DNA of 64,000 nucleotides from the NCBI RefSeq assembly GCF_004116455.1, contig NZ_PDJU01000003.1:151842-215841 (forward strand), read 5' to 3'. This stretch comes from Arcobacter sp. F155. Its GTDB lineage: Bacteria; Campylobacterota; Campylobacteria; Campylobacterales; Arcobacteraceae. The position numbers were made by a program, and so were the translations under genes. This document shows, one piece after another, positions 51,182 through 60,615 of this stretch (positions within the stretch are counted from its first letter, which is position 1; each line of letters opens with the position of its first letter). The notes under the pieces are model-generated. The model saw only the letters and a program-made list of their open reading frames with translations. It had not been told where the DNA came from and searched no databases.

Positions 51182-52459
51182 TTATTTAAATATATCAGCA
51201 GTTTGGTTTTGATACCAACCTACAGCATATTCTGCTTCTAATGCTCTAAATGAAGCATCAGCACCCATAGGACTTAGTCCTCCAGCTCCTGGAACTGTTC
51301 TAATTCCATCTTCGTGAGCTTCATAAACAGCAGCAACTGTAATACCATAATTTGGTGCAATTAAACTATAACAAGTATTTGCAAGTTTTGGTGGGTTTAC
51401 TACAGGTTTATTTTTCAATAATCTTGTGATTTGAAGTGCTGCAATTTTAGCTTGTGAATTTGCAGAGAAACCAGATTTTGGCATCTTTGTTGCAATTGAA
51501 GCATCTCCAATTACGTGTACATTTTCAACAAGTCTTGACTCAAAAGTTTTAGTGTTAACTGGACACCAATCACCTTTTGTAAGTCCTGAATCAAATGCAA
51601 GTTGTCCAGCTTTTTGTGAAGGAATATAGTTAAGAACATCTGCTTTTACAACTTCATCTTCAGTTGTAATCTCTAATTTCTTAGGATCAACAGAGATAAC
51701 TTTTCCTCCAAACTCTGCACTTCTCCATTCAATCATATCACCATAAAGGTTTTCCCAACCTTCTTGGAATAGACCTTGTTTAGAGAATTTATTCTTTTGG
51801 TCTAAGATAATGATTTTAGAGTTTGGTTTATGAGTTTTTAAATAGTGTGCAACTAAAGAGATTCTTTCATATGGACCAGGAGGACATCTAAATGGATTAG
51901 CTGGGGCAACCATTACATATGTTCCTCCATCATTCATTCCTTCAAGTTGTTCTCTTAAAAGTGTAGTTTGAGCACCTGCTTTATATGCATGAGGAGCATA
52001 CATTTCAGAACCTTCTACATAACCTTTTTCATATTTGAAATCAATCCCTGGTGATACGATTGCTCTGTGGTAAGGAATAACATCACCATTTTCTAAGATT
52101 ACAGAATTAGTAGCTCCATCAACTTTTTTTACTTTTTCATGGATAACTTGTACTTTATATTTACTCTCTAAAGTTTTGTAATCATGTCTAATATAATCAA
52201 TATCGTTAAGTCCTGCAATTACAGTATTTCCAAATGGACAAGTGTAATACTCTTTGTTTTGTTCAATTAAGATTACTTCTGTTTCAGGAGAGAATTTTTT
52301 CAGATATTTAGCAGCAGTAGCTCCACCGAAACCACCTCCTACTACAACAACTCTTTTTTTATCTTTAGGTAAAGAAACACTAGTGATACTACTACAAGCA
52401 GCAAATGAAAGTGCAACTGATCCTACAAGTACTTTATTAAAATGTCTTCTATTCATCAT
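51182..52459 (-). CDS. fccB: Flavocytochrome c sulfide dehydrogenase flavoprotein subunit
   Basis: The 425-residue periplasmic flavoprotein has a leader with RRHFNKVLVGSVALSFAAC (Tat-like with a lipobox-like AAC), the FAD fingerprint VVVVGGGFGGATAAKYL, the redox-cysteine region TCPFGNTVIAG and a late second Cys in NTCYSLIAP. FccB oxidises sulfide to polysulfide or sulfur. The TTG at 52465 is in frame; I start at the ATG at 52459, 6 nt after AAAGGA. It follows the cytochrome gene by a short gap, forming fccAB. Confidence 0.9.
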   Translation of the reverse strand: MMNRRHFNKVLVGSVALSFAACSSITSVSLPKDKKRVVVVGGGFGGATAAKYLKKFSPETEVILIEQNKEYYTCPFGNTVIAGLNDIDYIRHDYKTLESKYKVQVIHEKVKKVDGATNSVILENGDVIPYHRAIVSPGIDFKYEKGYVEGSEMYAPHAYKAGAQTTLLREQLEGMNDGGTYVMVAPANPFRCPPGPYERISLVAHYLKTHKPNSKIIILDQKNKFSKQGLFQEGWENLYGDMIEWRSAEFGGKVISVDPKKLEITTEDEVVKADVLNYIPSQKAGQLAFDSGLTKGDWCPVNTKTFESRLVENVHVIGDASIATKMPKSGFSANSQAKIAALQITRLLKNKPVVNPPKLANTCYSLIAPNYGITVAAVYEAHEDGIRTVPGAGGLSPMGADASFRALEAEYAVGWYQNQTADIFK

Positions 52460-52469
52460 GTTCAATCCT

Positions 52470-52766
52470 TTATCTTTCTACTTTAGAAAAGTAATAAGAG
52501 ATTTGTTCTAACTCAGCATCAGTAAAACCTTTTGCATGTTTTTGCATCATTGTTCCTGTCTTTTCCCCATTTTTATAAGCAAGTAACGTTTGATACATAA
52601 CTGTTTTACTCATACCAGCTATATATGGTGTTATAGTTGTAGATTTTCCATCAGTCCCATGACATGATGCACATGATAGAGATAACATCTTTCCTTGTAA
52701 AGCATCGTACTCTACAGCGTAAGTGAAGCTACATAGACAAAATAGTGCTATGAATAACTTTTTCAT
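52470..52766 (-). CDS. Flavocytochrome c cytochrome subunit (FccA-like)
   Basis: The 98-residue class I cytochrome c has a signal peptide (MKKLFIALFCLCSFTYA), one heme motif CASCH and the axial Met region (MMQKHAKGFTDAELEQI). It is shorter than diheme FccA proteins, so it is a single-heme version and could also be a general electron acceptor. It is the first gene before fccB, 10 bp away. Confidence 0.85.
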   Translation of the reverse strand: MKKLFIALFCLCSFTYAVEYDALQGKMLSLSCASCHGTDGKSTTITPYIAGMSKTVMYQTLLAYKNGEKTGTMMQKHAKGFTDAELEQISYYFSKVER

Positions 52767-52930
52767 TTGTGCCCCTTTTAGTGTGTGATTTAGTGAACCT
52801 CAAAAATAAAGCTCTTAAATAATAATATTTATTTTTTCTTAAGCGAAAATTAATTTTAGGCTATAAATATTGATATATTTTGAGGTGTTACCATTCGTCT
52901 AAGTTTTATCTAAGGTTTATATGTTATAAA

Positions 52931-52971
52931 TTTACACATAAGATGTAAAAAAAATACATATCATATGTAAA
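52931..52971. promoter_or_regulatory. Tandem palindromes upstream of the ectoine operon
   Basis: TTTACA-N7-TGTAAA (52931-52949) and TACATAT-C-ATATGTA (52955-52969) are two related palindromes; 14 of 17 positions agree when one is read on the opposite strand. Their centres are 22 bp (two turns) apart, 38-78 bp upstream of ectA. A TATAAA (52925-52930) adjoins the first. They look like operators, possibly for a MarR (EctR)-type or OmpR-type regulator. Confidence 0.55.
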
Positions 52972-53008
52972 ATTTTTTATGTCAATAAAATATTTTAAGG
53001 AAAGACAA

Positions 53009-53497
53009 ATGTCAAAAAGTGAAATAAATATTTGTAAACCTTCCAAGAAAGATGCACAGAAAATTTACGAACTTGTGAAAAGTACTAAGGTATTAGATGT
53101 AAATTCTGAATACCTTTATTTGTTACAAACTACACATTTTCGTGATATTTGTTCAGTTGCAACATATGAAGATAAAGTAATTGGCTTTGTATCAGGATAT
53201 ATGATTCCAAATGAGCCAAATACTCTGTTTATATGGCAGGTTGCAGTTGACTCAGACTTTAGAGGAAATGATTTAGCAAGAAGATTAATTATGGACATAA
53301 TTCAAAGAGAGGATTTAAATGTAAACTATTTACATACAACGGTATCTCCTAGTAATAATTCATCTATTAGGGTATTTGAAAAAGTTGCAAATCATTATGA
53401 AACTCAAATGAATAGTATGGAGTTTTTCGAAGCTAGTGATTTTACTAATCAACATGAAGAAGAGGTTCTATATAAAATAGGACCGTTTAAAAAATAA
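53009..53497 (+). CDS. ectA: L-2,4-diaminobutyrate acetyltransferase
   Basis: This 162-residue GNAT acetyltransferase makes N-gamma-acetyl-diaminobutyrate for ectoine. Typical segments are KPSKKDAQKIYELVKSTKVL, LNSEYLYLLQTTHF-like VNSEYLYLLQTTHFRDICSV, GYMIPNEPNTLFIWQVAV and DFRGNDLARRLI (acetyl-CoA loop). The ATG at 53009 follows AAGGAA; a longer version from 52979 would lie partly in the promoter. It is the first gene of the ectoine operon. Confidence 0.94.
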   Translation: MSKSEINICKPSKKDAQKIYELVKSTKVLDVNSEYLYLLQTTHFRDICSVATYEDKVIGFVSGYMIPNEPNTLFIWQVAVDSDFRGNDLARRLIMDIIQREDLNVNYLHTTVSPSNNSSIRVFEKVANHYETQMNSMEFFEASDFTNQHEEEVLYKIGPFKK

Positions 53498-53511
53498 AGG
53501 AAAAAGAGAAG

Positions 53512-54792
53512 ATGAGAATTTTTGAAAACTTAGAATCAGAGGTAAGAGGTTATATCAGGAGTTTCCCAACAATTTTTGAAAAATCAAAGGGAGCTATTTT
53601 AACAAATGAACAAGGTGAAGACTTTATTGACTTTTTTGCAGGAGCTGGAACATTAAACTATGGACACAATAATGATCACATTAGTTCTGCATTAATTGAG
53701 TATATTCAAAAAGATGGTGTTGTTCATGGACTTGATATGGCAACAAGTGCAAAAAAAGAGTTTTTACAAACTTTCCAAGACACAATCTTAGTACCAAGAA
53801 ACCTTGATTATAAAGTTCAATTTACAGGACCAACTGGTACAAACTCAGTTGAAACAGCTTTAAAGCTTGCAAGACTTGTAAAGGGAAGATCAAATGTAGT
53901 TTCATTTACAAATGGTTTCCATGGTTTAACTCAAGGTTCATCTTCTGTTACTGGTAATAATGACTACAGAGATGAGAGTTATATTAGTAGAACAAATGCT
54001 ACATTTATGCCTTTTGATGGTTACTTTGGTGATATGAATACAATGGCATACTTTAGAAAGTTTTTAGAAGATAGCAGTAGTGGTGTTGATATTCCAGCAG
54101 CTGTTATTGTTGAAACTATTCAAGGTGAGGGTGGAATTAATGTTGCATCTAAAGAGTGGTTACAAGAGCTTGAGTCAATTTGTAGAGAGTATGATATTTT
54201 ATTAATTATTGATGATATTCAAGTTGGTAATGGTAGAAGTGGTGAATTCTTCTCATTTGAATTTGCAGGAATTAATCCAGATATCGTAACTATGTCAAAA
54301 TCTATTGGTGGTGGTTTACCAATGGCACTTGTATTATTAAAGCCTGATTTAGACCAATGGAAACCTGGTGAGCATACTGGTACATTTAGAGGAAACAACT
54401 TAGCATTCGTTGCTGCAAAAGTTGCAATTGAGCAGTATTGGCAAAATGATGACTTATCAAATGCTGTTAAATACAAAGAAAAAGTAATTAAAGATGAGCT
54501 TCAAAAAATAGCTGATAAATATAAAGATGATTTAGAAGTAGTTGTTAGAGGTAGAGGTTTAGCATATGCATTTGATATTAAAAATGATAACTCAGTTGCG
54601 GGAGAACTTTCTTCTTTAGCATTTGAAGAGAAACTTATTGTTGAAACTTGTGGTAGTGAAGACCAAATTGTTAAGTTTTTACCACCATTAATTATTGATG
54701 AAGAGACTCTACTTGAAGGTTTAAAAAGATTTGATAAAGCAGTTGGAAGATTAGTAAAAGAAAAGAAAGAAAAATTAACAGGGGAGTTTTAA
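53512..54792 (+). CDS. ectB: Diaminobutyrate-2-oxoglutarate aminotransferase
   Basis: The 426-residue class III PLP aminotransferase converts aspartate semialdehyde to diaminobutyrate. It has FTGPTGTNSVETALKLAR, NGFHGLTQGSSSVTGN, LIIDDIQVGNGRSG and the PLP lysine in IVTMSKSIGGGLPMAL. The length and motifs are those of EctB. It begins 14 bp after ectA. Confidence 0.97.
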   Translation: MRIFENLESEVRGYIRSFPTIFEKSKGAILTNEQGEDFIDFFAGAGTLNYGHNNDHISSALIEYIQKDGVVHGLDMATSAKKEFLQTFQDTILVPRNLDYKVQFTGPTGTNSVETALKLARLVKGRSNVVSFTNGFHGLTQGSSSVTGNNDYRDESYISRTNATFMPFDGYFGDMNTMAYFRKFLEDSSSGVDIPAAVIVETIQGEGGINVASKEWLQELESICREYDILLIIDDIQVGNGRSGEFFSFEFAGINPDIVTMSKSIGGGLPMALVLLKPDLDQWKPGEHTGTFRGNNLAFVAAKVAIEQYWQNDDLSNAVKYKEKVIKDELQKIADKYKDDLEVVVRGRGLAYAFDIKNDNSVAGELSSLAFEEKLIVETCGSEDQIVKFLPPLIIDEETLLEGLKRFDKAVGRLVKEKKEKLTGEF

Positions 54793-54795
54793 TAG

Positions 54796-55191
54796 ATGAT
54801 TGTTAAAGATATCAAAAAAGATGTAATGGGAACTGAAAGAGAAGTATTTGCTGAAGGTGGACAATGGGTTAGTAGAAGAATGCTTTTAAAAGATGAAGGC
54901 ATGGGATTCTCTTTCCACGAAACAATTATTAAAGCAAATACAAAAACGCATATCCATTATCAAAACCATTTAGAAGCAGTTTATTGTGTAGCTGGAAATG
55001 GAAAAATTGAAGATTTAGCAACAGGTGAAGTACATGACATCTATGATGGTGTTATGTATGCTTTAAACAATCATGATGACCATAACCTTTATGGTGGAAG
55101 TGAAGACATGAGACTTATTTGTGTATTCAATCCTCCAATTAAGGGAACTGAGCACCATGATGAAAATGGAGTATATCCCTTAGAGGACTAA
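54796..55191 (+). CDS. ectC: Ectoine synthase
   Basis: The 131-residue cupin cyclises acetyl-diaminobutyrate to ectoine. It starts MIVKDIKKDVMGTEREVFAE and has the cupin motifs GMGFSFHETIIKANTKTHIHYQ, NHLEAVYCVAGNGKIED and ALNNHDDHNLYGG. It begins 3 bp after ectB. No ectD (hydroxylase) is present, so the product should be ectoine rather than hydroxyectoine. Confidence 0.97.
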   Translation: MIVKDIKKDVMGTEREVFAEGGQWVSRRMLLKDEGMGFSFHETIIKANTKTHIHYQNHLEAVYCVAGNGKIEDLATGEVHDIYDGVMYALNNHDDHNLYGGSEDMRLICVFNPPIKGTEHHDENGVYPLED

Positions 55192-55193
55192 TT

Positions 55194-55502
55194 GTGAGAT
55201 TTATCTATATTAAAAACTATTTAAATATATCAAGGGAAAAGAAATTTGAATTTATAAAGTTCATCTATAGCTTTGAAGAGTTTAATTTAATTAATCAAAA
55301 AATTGTTTTAAATGACAATGCATTAATTATAGAACTAAGCAAAGACTCTTCTTTTGATATTGCTAAAACTCAAATAGATAAATTTTTTCAAGATTATGAC
55401 TATATTGAAACATTTTTTATTGACTCATTAGCCATAGAAGAAGATAATACTCTAATTTTAAAAAGAGATGATGAAGTGGTTAGGAGTGTATATATTAAAT
55501 GA
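55194..55502 (+). CDS. Unknown 102-residue protein in the ectoine operon
   Basis: The small soluble protein starts with GTG 2 bp after ectC and overlaps the next regulator by 4 bp (ATGA). Segments such as NYLNISREKKFEFIKFIYSF and LILKRDDEVVRSVYIK have a mixed alpha/beta look. I do not recognise it. Translational coupling on both sides suggests a role with the regulator or in osmotic adaptation; this is inference. Confidence 0.65.
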   Translation: MRFIYIKNYLNISREKKFEFIKFIYSFEEFNLINQKIVLNDNALIIELSKDSSFDIAKTQIDKFFQDYDYIETFFIDSLAIEEDNTLILKRDDEVVRSVYIK

Positions 55503-56146
55503 GACTATTAACATATAACTTGGATGAGAAACTATTAGATTATATAGATGAAGAGCAATTATATATAGTAGATATTGCAGAAGATATAAGTGATGCAATA
55601 TATCACAGTGAAGTAAGGTATTACAATTTAGTAATTGTAGATTGTAATAACTACTTTGACTGTAAAAAGATATTAAGAAATATAGATAATAGAGTAACAG
55701 CAGTAGTATTTTTAGTAGATGATTGGACAAAACAGTTAGAAGTAAGTCTATTAAAAAAAGGTGCAATTTCAGTACTAAAAAAGCCAACTTCTAATGAATA
55801 TATCTTAGCAAAAATGGAGTCAATCCATAGAGATAACTTTAAAAAAGAACTTTTTTATAAAGACAACTATAAAGCTGACTTAGAGGAAAAAGCCTTAGTA
55901 AGTGATGACAAAAAAGTTGTATTTAAAGGAAAGTCTTTTTCTATTTTGAGTTATCTAATAAAAAATAGATATAGAGCACCAATCTCAAAAGATGAACTAC
56001 TACAAGCAAACTGGGATGAACCAGAGATGGTATCAGATAATGTAATTGAGGTTAACATTAACTCAATTAGAAATAGTCTAAAAAAAGAGTTTGATGAAAA
56101 CTTTATTGAAACAGTTAGACATAGAGGCTATAAGGTAAGTATTTAA
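55499..56146 (+). CDS. HsrA/HP1043-like OmpR-type orphan regulator
   Basis: The 215-residue regulator has an OmpR-type winged-helix C-terminus (SKDELLQANWDEPEMVSDNV, then ETVRHRGYKV) strikingly like the HP1043/HsrA DNA-binding domain (EPEMVxxNVIEVxIN, ETVRxRGY). The receiver domain is degenerate. The acidic pair after strand 1 is gone (LLTYNLD). Asp48 is at the phosphoacceptor position in VIVDCNN. The Thr/Ser position is Asp (FLVDD) and only Lys in KKPTS remains. Such phosphorylation-independent regulators are known only from Campylobacterota. Its place inside the ectoine operon suggests control of osmolyte synthesis. Confidence 0.85.
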   Translation: MRLLTYNLDEKLLDYIDEEQLYIVDIAEDISDAIYHSEVRYYNLVIVDCNNYFDCKKILRNIDNRVTAVVFLVDDWTKQLEVSLLKKGAISVLKKPTSNEYILAKMESIHRDNFKKELFYKDNYKADLEEKALVSDDKKVVFKGKSFSILSYLIKNRYRAPISKDELLQANWDEPEMVSDNVIEVNINSIRNSLKKEFDENFIETVRHRGYKVSI

Positions 56147-56166
56147 CTTATAAGGAAATAAGAAAA

Positions 56167-57531
56167 ATGAATGTAAAAGTATGTAAATTTGGAGGAAGTT
56201 CAGTAAAAGATGCCTCCCAGATAAAAAAAGTTTTTAATATTATTAAAAGCGATGAAAAAAGAAAAGTAATAGTAGTTTCTGCACCTGGTAGAGATGACAC
56301 TCACAATGAAAAAATAACTGACCACTTACTAAACCTTTCAACTGATGGAAATCATTTTTGTGAACAGAAAATAGAAGTATCTGCAAAAGATAGTTTTGCT
56401 GCAATTATCAATAAGTTTGAGCAACTTTGTAAAGATTTAAAAGTAGATAGTAAGCCTATTATTGATTCCCTAGTAAAAGATTTAAATAATAACTCTTTAA
56501 AAGGTGAAAAAAGAAATGCTTTTTTTCTATCAAGGGGAGAGCACTATAATGCAAAACTTATAACTGAGTTTATGCGAAAAAATGGTTTAAATATAAAACT
56601 AATGCTTCCTGAAGATTTTGGTTTTATTCTTACATCTGAATATTGTGATGGAAAGGTTTCTAAGAAAACTCACAAAAATATTAGTGAGTACTTCAATTTT
56701 GAAAAGGCTGATTACTATTTAGTGCCTGGTTTTTATGGAATAAATGAAGATAAAGAAATTTCTGTTATGAGTAGAGGTGGAAGTGACCTTACTGGTGGAG
56801 AATTAGCTTATGCTTTAGATGCAGATATTTATGAGAATTGGACTGATACAAATGGAGTTTATGAAGTTGACCCTAGAGTGATTGAGGGAGCAAATGTTAT
56901 TCCTAGACTTACTTTTAAAGAGTTAAGACTATTAAGCTCTAAAGGTTTTAACGTATTCCATTTTAATGCAATGTTAAATTGTAAAAAAAGTAAAATACCA
57001 ATTAATATTAGAAATACAAATAATCCAGAACATGAAGGTACACTTATTTTAAATGAAAGAGTACCTATGGAAGACTTAGTAGGTATTGCAAAACTTGATA
57101 ATATGGCTGCAATTCATTTACAAAAAGATATGTTAGCAGATGAAATAGGTTTTACAGCAGAACTTCTTAAAATCTTTAGTGAGTTTGGAATAAATACATA
57201 TCACTATCCTACAGATAGAGATGATATCTCTATTTTAGTTGACCAAGAAGATTTAAAAGGTAATATTAACAATCTAAGAAGAGAGATTGAAAGAAGACTA
57301 AAAACTGATAATATCTATGTTACATACAACTTAGCAATCATTACCCTTGTAGGAATTGGACTAAGAGAGAATGCTTTTGCAATAGTAGATGCAATTACAG
57401 CATTAAAAGAAGAGAACATGTCTTTTGAGATGTTTGATATGAGTCCTTCAAAAATTTCATTCCATATTGGTGTATCTCAAAATATTTCTGACATAGCTTT
57501 GGAAACTTTATACAAAAAAATGTTATCTTAG
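56167..57531 (+). CDS. Aspartokinase of the ectoine operon
   Basis: The 454-residue aspartate kinase phosphorylates aspartate, the first step to aspartate semialdehyde. It has KFGGSSVKDASQIKKV, RGGSDLTGGELAYALDADIYENWTD and two C-terminal ACT domains (VGIAKLDNMAAIHLQKDM; ITLVGIGLRENAF). Pathway-specific Ask enzymes in ectoine operons (Ask_ect) have this form, and the location directly after ectABC supports it. It lies 20 bp after the regulator. Confidence 0.9.
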   Translation: MNVKVCKFGGSSVKDASQIKKVFNIIKSDEKRKVIVVSAPGRDDTHNEKITDHLLNLSTDGNHFCEQKIEVSAKDSFAAIINKFEQLCKDLKVDSKPIIDSLVKDLNNNSLKGEKRNAFFLSRGEHYNAKLITEFMRKNGLNIKLMLPEDFGFILTSEYCDGKVSKKTHKNISEYFNFEKADYYLVPGFYGINEDKEISVMSRGGSDLTGGELAYALDADIYENWTDTNGVYEVDPRVIEGANVIPRLTFKELRLLSSKGFNVFHFNAMLNCKKSKIPINIRNTNNPEHEGTLILNERVPMEDLVGIAKLDNMAAIHLQKDMLADEIGFTAELLKIFSEFGINTYHYPTDRDDISILVDQEDLKGNINNLRREIERRLKTDNIYVTYNLAIITLVGIGLRENAFAIVDAITALKEENMSFEMFDMSPSKISFHIGVSQNISDIALETLYKKMLS

Positions 57532-57558
57532 GGGAAATTTACCCCACAAAGGATTTAG

Positions 57559-58425
57559 ATGAGAAAAGTATTTTTGCTATTATTTGTCATAGTTAGTGTA
57601 ACTTTTGCTACAACAACAAAAGAAGAAAAAGTTCAAGATAGGATAAATAATTTAGAAAAGCCTTTGTATAACCCATTTGTAGAGAACTATATTTTACATG
57701 AAATTAAGCAGTTAAGAGAAGAGAATAGAAATCTAAAAGTTGAATTACATGAAACTTTAGCAAAAAAAGAGATTACTATGTCTAACAATGTAGTTAATTA
57801 TGCAACTTCAACTATTAATAATATGTTCTATATTATTGCCGCTGCTACGTCTTTACTTGTAATTGTTGGATGGACATCAATTAAAGATACAAATGAAAAA
57901 GTAAAAAATATGATTGATGAAAAGACATCAAAGATTATTGAAGAGTATGAAGAGAGACTTTTAAATTTTGAAAGAGATTTAGAAAATAGGTCTAAACAAG
58001 TAAAACGTAATCAACATGAGATTGAGGTTACCAATACAATTCACTCTTTATGGCTTAGATCAAGTCAAGAGTCAACTCCTGCAGGTAAAGTTGAAATCTA
58101 TGATGAGATTTTAAATATTAGACCTGATGAAGTAGAAGCTTTAACTTACAAAGCAGATGCTGTTTTAGATATGGGTGAAGCAAACTGGGCATTAAACCTT
58201 ACAAACCAAGCTTTAGAGATAGATAATTCATATGCTAATGCTTATTATCAAAGATCTAAAATCTATGCTGTTTTAGGGCAAGAAGAGAATGCAATTTTAG
58301 ATTTAGAAAAAGCAATTGATTTAAATGAACAGTATGTTGAAGAAATAGAAAATGATGAAGAGTTTGAAACTCTAATTAATAATGAAAAAATTCAAGATAT
58401 ACTTAAATTAAAAGCAACAGTTTAG
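57559..58425 (+). CDS. Membrane-anchored TPR protein
   Basis: The 288-residue protein has a signal sequence (MRKVFLLLFVIVSVTFA), a coiled-coil region (LREENRNLKVELHETLAKKE), a membrane helix (about 92-110, MFYIIAAATSLLVIVGW), a second coiled coil and C-terminal TPR repeats (DEVEALTYKADAVLDMGE, ANAYYQRSKIYAVLGQEE). It probably serves as a scaffold at the membrane. It lies 27 bp after the aspartokinase and its end overlaps the convergent MFS gene by 4 bp. A link to osmoadaptation is possible only by position. Confidence 0.75.
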   Translation: MRKVFLLLFVIVSVTFATTTKEEKVQDRINNLEKPLYNPFVENYILHEIKQLREENRNLKVELHETLAKKEITMSNNVVNYATSTINNMFYIIAAATSLLVIVGWTSIKDTNEKVKNMIDEKTSKIIEEYEERLLNFERDLENRSKQVKRNQHEIEVTNTIHSLWLRSSQESTPAGKVEIYDEILNIRPDEVEALTYKADAVLDMGEANWALNLTNQALEIDNSYANAYYQRSKIYAVLGQEENAILDLEKAIDLNEQYVEEIENDEEFETLINNEKIQDILKLKATV

Positions 58426-59513
58426 ACTTCTTTTGGAAGTCTTTTACTGTATAAAAACAGTAAAGAAAATAGTGCAAAAATAGTTGAATAAAGAAATAGA
58501 TTCTCTCCATAAAGCCAACCTGCAAGTAAAGCTCCTAAAAAACCACCTAATCCATAAGCTACCCCAAACATAAACTGTTGAGCAAGTTTTTTATTTTCAT
58601 ATAGTGAGTATAGATAAATCACTACTGCACTATGGAATAATCCAAATGAAAAGGCATGGATACCTTGACTTATAAAAGTAAGTGTCAGATTATCTGGATA
58701 CATATAAACAATAAACCATCTAAGTGCTGTCACTGCTACAGAAAACTTGATTAAAGCAAGTAGATTTTTCTTTAAAAGTGGTCCTTGAAAATAAAGAATA
58801 AATATTTCACATATAACACCAAAAGACCAAAGATATGAAGTCATTTCAAGACTAATCCCATGCTCTGTTTCATAAATAGTAAAGAAGTTATAAAAAGCAC
58901 CAAAACTTAACTGCATAAAAAACAGACTTATCCAAAAAGGCCAATATTTAAAGAAAGAGAATTCACTATTAGATTTTGATTCATCATGGCTAACATCATC
59001 ATATCTAAGTAATAAGAAGGCAAATAGTACAGTTAGTACATTCACTGTTAAATAGTAATGAAGTGCAACATATGGGTTTGTAAGAAACTGTGCTAGTACA
59101 AGTGAGATGATCATAAACCCAATTGAGCCATAAAGCCTTGATTTACCATATCTTCCTTTTCCTAATACCTTTACAGCAGTAACTTCTAAGTAAGGTAATA
59201 TCATAGATAAACAAGCTGCTAAAACAGCATTATTTATCATAAGTAAATAAAGATTCTCTAAAGTTACATAAAGCATTAAAGAACAAGCTACAGATAAGAG
59301 TAGGGCTGTTTTAAATACATTTTGATTTAATGTAATATGCTTTAAAAATAAAAATGGAGTAATAAACTTCATAAGTGGTGCAATAGCAAATACTACACCA
59401 ATCTCAAAAGCTGAATAGCCAATATCGTGTAGAACTTTTGGTAAGAATATTACGTATACTCCAACCGCTGCAAAATAGAAAAAATAAAATGCAGAGAGTT
59501 TAAAGAAAAGCAT
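58422..59513 (-). CDS. MFS transporter (MFS_1-like)
   Basis: The 363-residue protein has about ten to twelve membrane helices and the MFS_1-like pattern (YFFYFAAVGVYVIFLPKVL, GRYGKSRLYGSIGFM between helices 4 and 5, and a late FGVAYGLGGFLGALLAG). The PPP-like family includes HcaT and nucleoside transporters. The substrate is unknown. It begins directly after the RDD gene in the frr-pyrE operon. Confidence 0.82.
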   Translation of the reverse strand: MLFFKLSAFYFFYFAAVGVYVIFLPKVLHDIGYSAFEIGVVFAIAPLMKFITPFLFLKHITLNQNVFKTALLLSVACSLMLYVTLENLYLLMINNAVLAACLSMILPYLEVTAVKVLGKGRYGKSRLYGSIGFMIISLVLAQFLTNPYVALHYYLTVNVLTVLFAFLLLRYDDVSHDESKSNSEFSFFKYWPFWISLFFMQLSFGAFYNFFTIYETEHGISLEMTSYLWSFGVICEIFILYFQGPLLKKNLLALIKFSVAVTALRWFIVYMYPDNLTLTFISQGIHAFSFGLFHSAVVIYLYSLYENKKLAQQFMFGVAYGLGGFLGALLAGWLYGENLFLYSTIFALFSLLFLYSKRLPKEV

Positions 59514-59999
59514 CTATTCTTTTGTTTCTATAACAGTTGTTTTGGTAAGTAAATCTTGTATAGTCTTTTTATCTTTTCTGAAAAAAGGTAAAAATGCTAA
59601 AAGTATCGTAGTTGCAGAAACTAGAAATATTATATATCTAAGAATTGCTTTTGGTAATGATATTTTTTCTTTAGTATTATCATCAATTAGTTTGATTGAA
59701 TAAGCTTTAAAACCAGGAGTTTGCCCTTTAACTATCCAAAAAAGAACAATTATAAGACCAAAAACTAAAGCTGTAATCCATCTTGCTTCATCACTTCCTT
59801 GGAAATCATCTTTTCCATCCATGATTAAATAAGTAGTTATATACATAATCGGCATCATAATCATAAACATATCAACGATAAATGCTTTGATTCTATTGCC
59901 AATTGGTGCAGAGGCGAAAGAGTCTTTTATCTCTTCAGTAGTTGAAGAAGACTCCTTAGAAACATTTCCTTGTTTTATATCTCGCCATCTGTTTGCCAT
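59514..59999 (-). CDS. RDD family membrane protein
   Basis: The 161-residue protein has the RDD domain (about 28-155), with IKAFIVDMFMIMMPIMY and PGFKAYSIKLIDD, and three membrane helices. The N-terminus (MANRWRDIKQGNVSKES) is the cytoplasmic part typical of Campylobacterota members. Function is unknown; the family is sometimes tied to ion or osmotic tolerance. It lies 5 bp after pyrE. Confidence 0.9.
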   Translation of the reverse strand: MANRWRDIKQGNVSKESSSTTEEIKDSFASAPIGNRIKAFIVDMFMIMMPIMYITTYLIMDGKDDFQGSDEARWITALVFGLIIVLFWIVKGQTPGFKAYSIKLIDDNTKEKISLPKAILRYIIFLVSATTILLAFLPFFRKDKKTIQDLLTKTTVIETKE

Positions 60000-60004
60000 G
60001 AAGA

Positions 60005-60613
60005 TTAGTTTCCTCTACTTCCTGGTTTATATGCAACACTACCATCTTTACATAAAGGACAATCTTCTGGAGAATACATTTCAAAAGTAAAGTCATCTAA
60101 TGCAAAAAGTGGTTTATCTAATGGTAGTTTACAGTTATCTTTAGGTTCAGAATCAGAACCCTCTCTTGAACAGAAACCTCTATTTGCTAAAGCTGCATAA
60201 GCAACAATATTTCCACCATCATTTTCTACTTGTTTTGCTGCTTCAAGAGCTGAACCACCAGTTGTGATAATATCTTCACAAATAATATAGTTCTCACCTT
60301 CTTGTACTTCAAAACCTCTTCTAATAGTCATTTCGCCATCTACTCTTTCTGCAAAGATAAATCTTACATCAAGTGCAGTTGCAAGTGCAAAACCAGCAAC
60401 TAGTCCACCAAGTGCAGGAGAACATACAGCATCTACTTTGATTCCAGAGTTTTTAATTTGTTCAGCTAAAGCTTCTGCTAGAAGCTTTGCAGTTTTAGGG
60501 TCTTCTAAAACTTTTGCTGATTGTAAATAAAACTGTGAGTGGTTACCACTACTTAATTTAAAGTGTCCTTCTAAAAGGGCATTAGCATCTCTATAAATTT
60601 GTTCTACGTTCAT
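60005..60613 (-). CDS. pyrE: Orotate phosphoribosyltransferase
   Basis: The 202-residue enzyme makes orotidine 5'-phosphate in pyrimidine synthesis. It has the PRPP-binding motif [20 protein letters not shown], the flexible-loop region [17 protein letters not shown] and the [18 protein letters not shown] start. A Cys-rich C-terminus ([18 protein letters not shown]) is present as in other Campylobacterota PyrE. It lies 2 bp after frr. Confidence 0.95.
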   Translation of the reverse strand: MNVEQIYRDANALLEGHFKLSSGNHSQFYLQSAKVLEDPKTAKLLAEALAEQIKNSGIKVDAVCSPALGGLVAGFALATALDVRFIFAERVDGEMTIRRGFEVQEGENYIICEDIITTGGSALEAAKQVENDGGNIVAYAALANRGFCSREGSDSEPKDNCKLPLDKPLFALDDFTFEMYSPEDCPLCKDGSVAYKPGSRGN

Positions 60614-60615
60614 AA

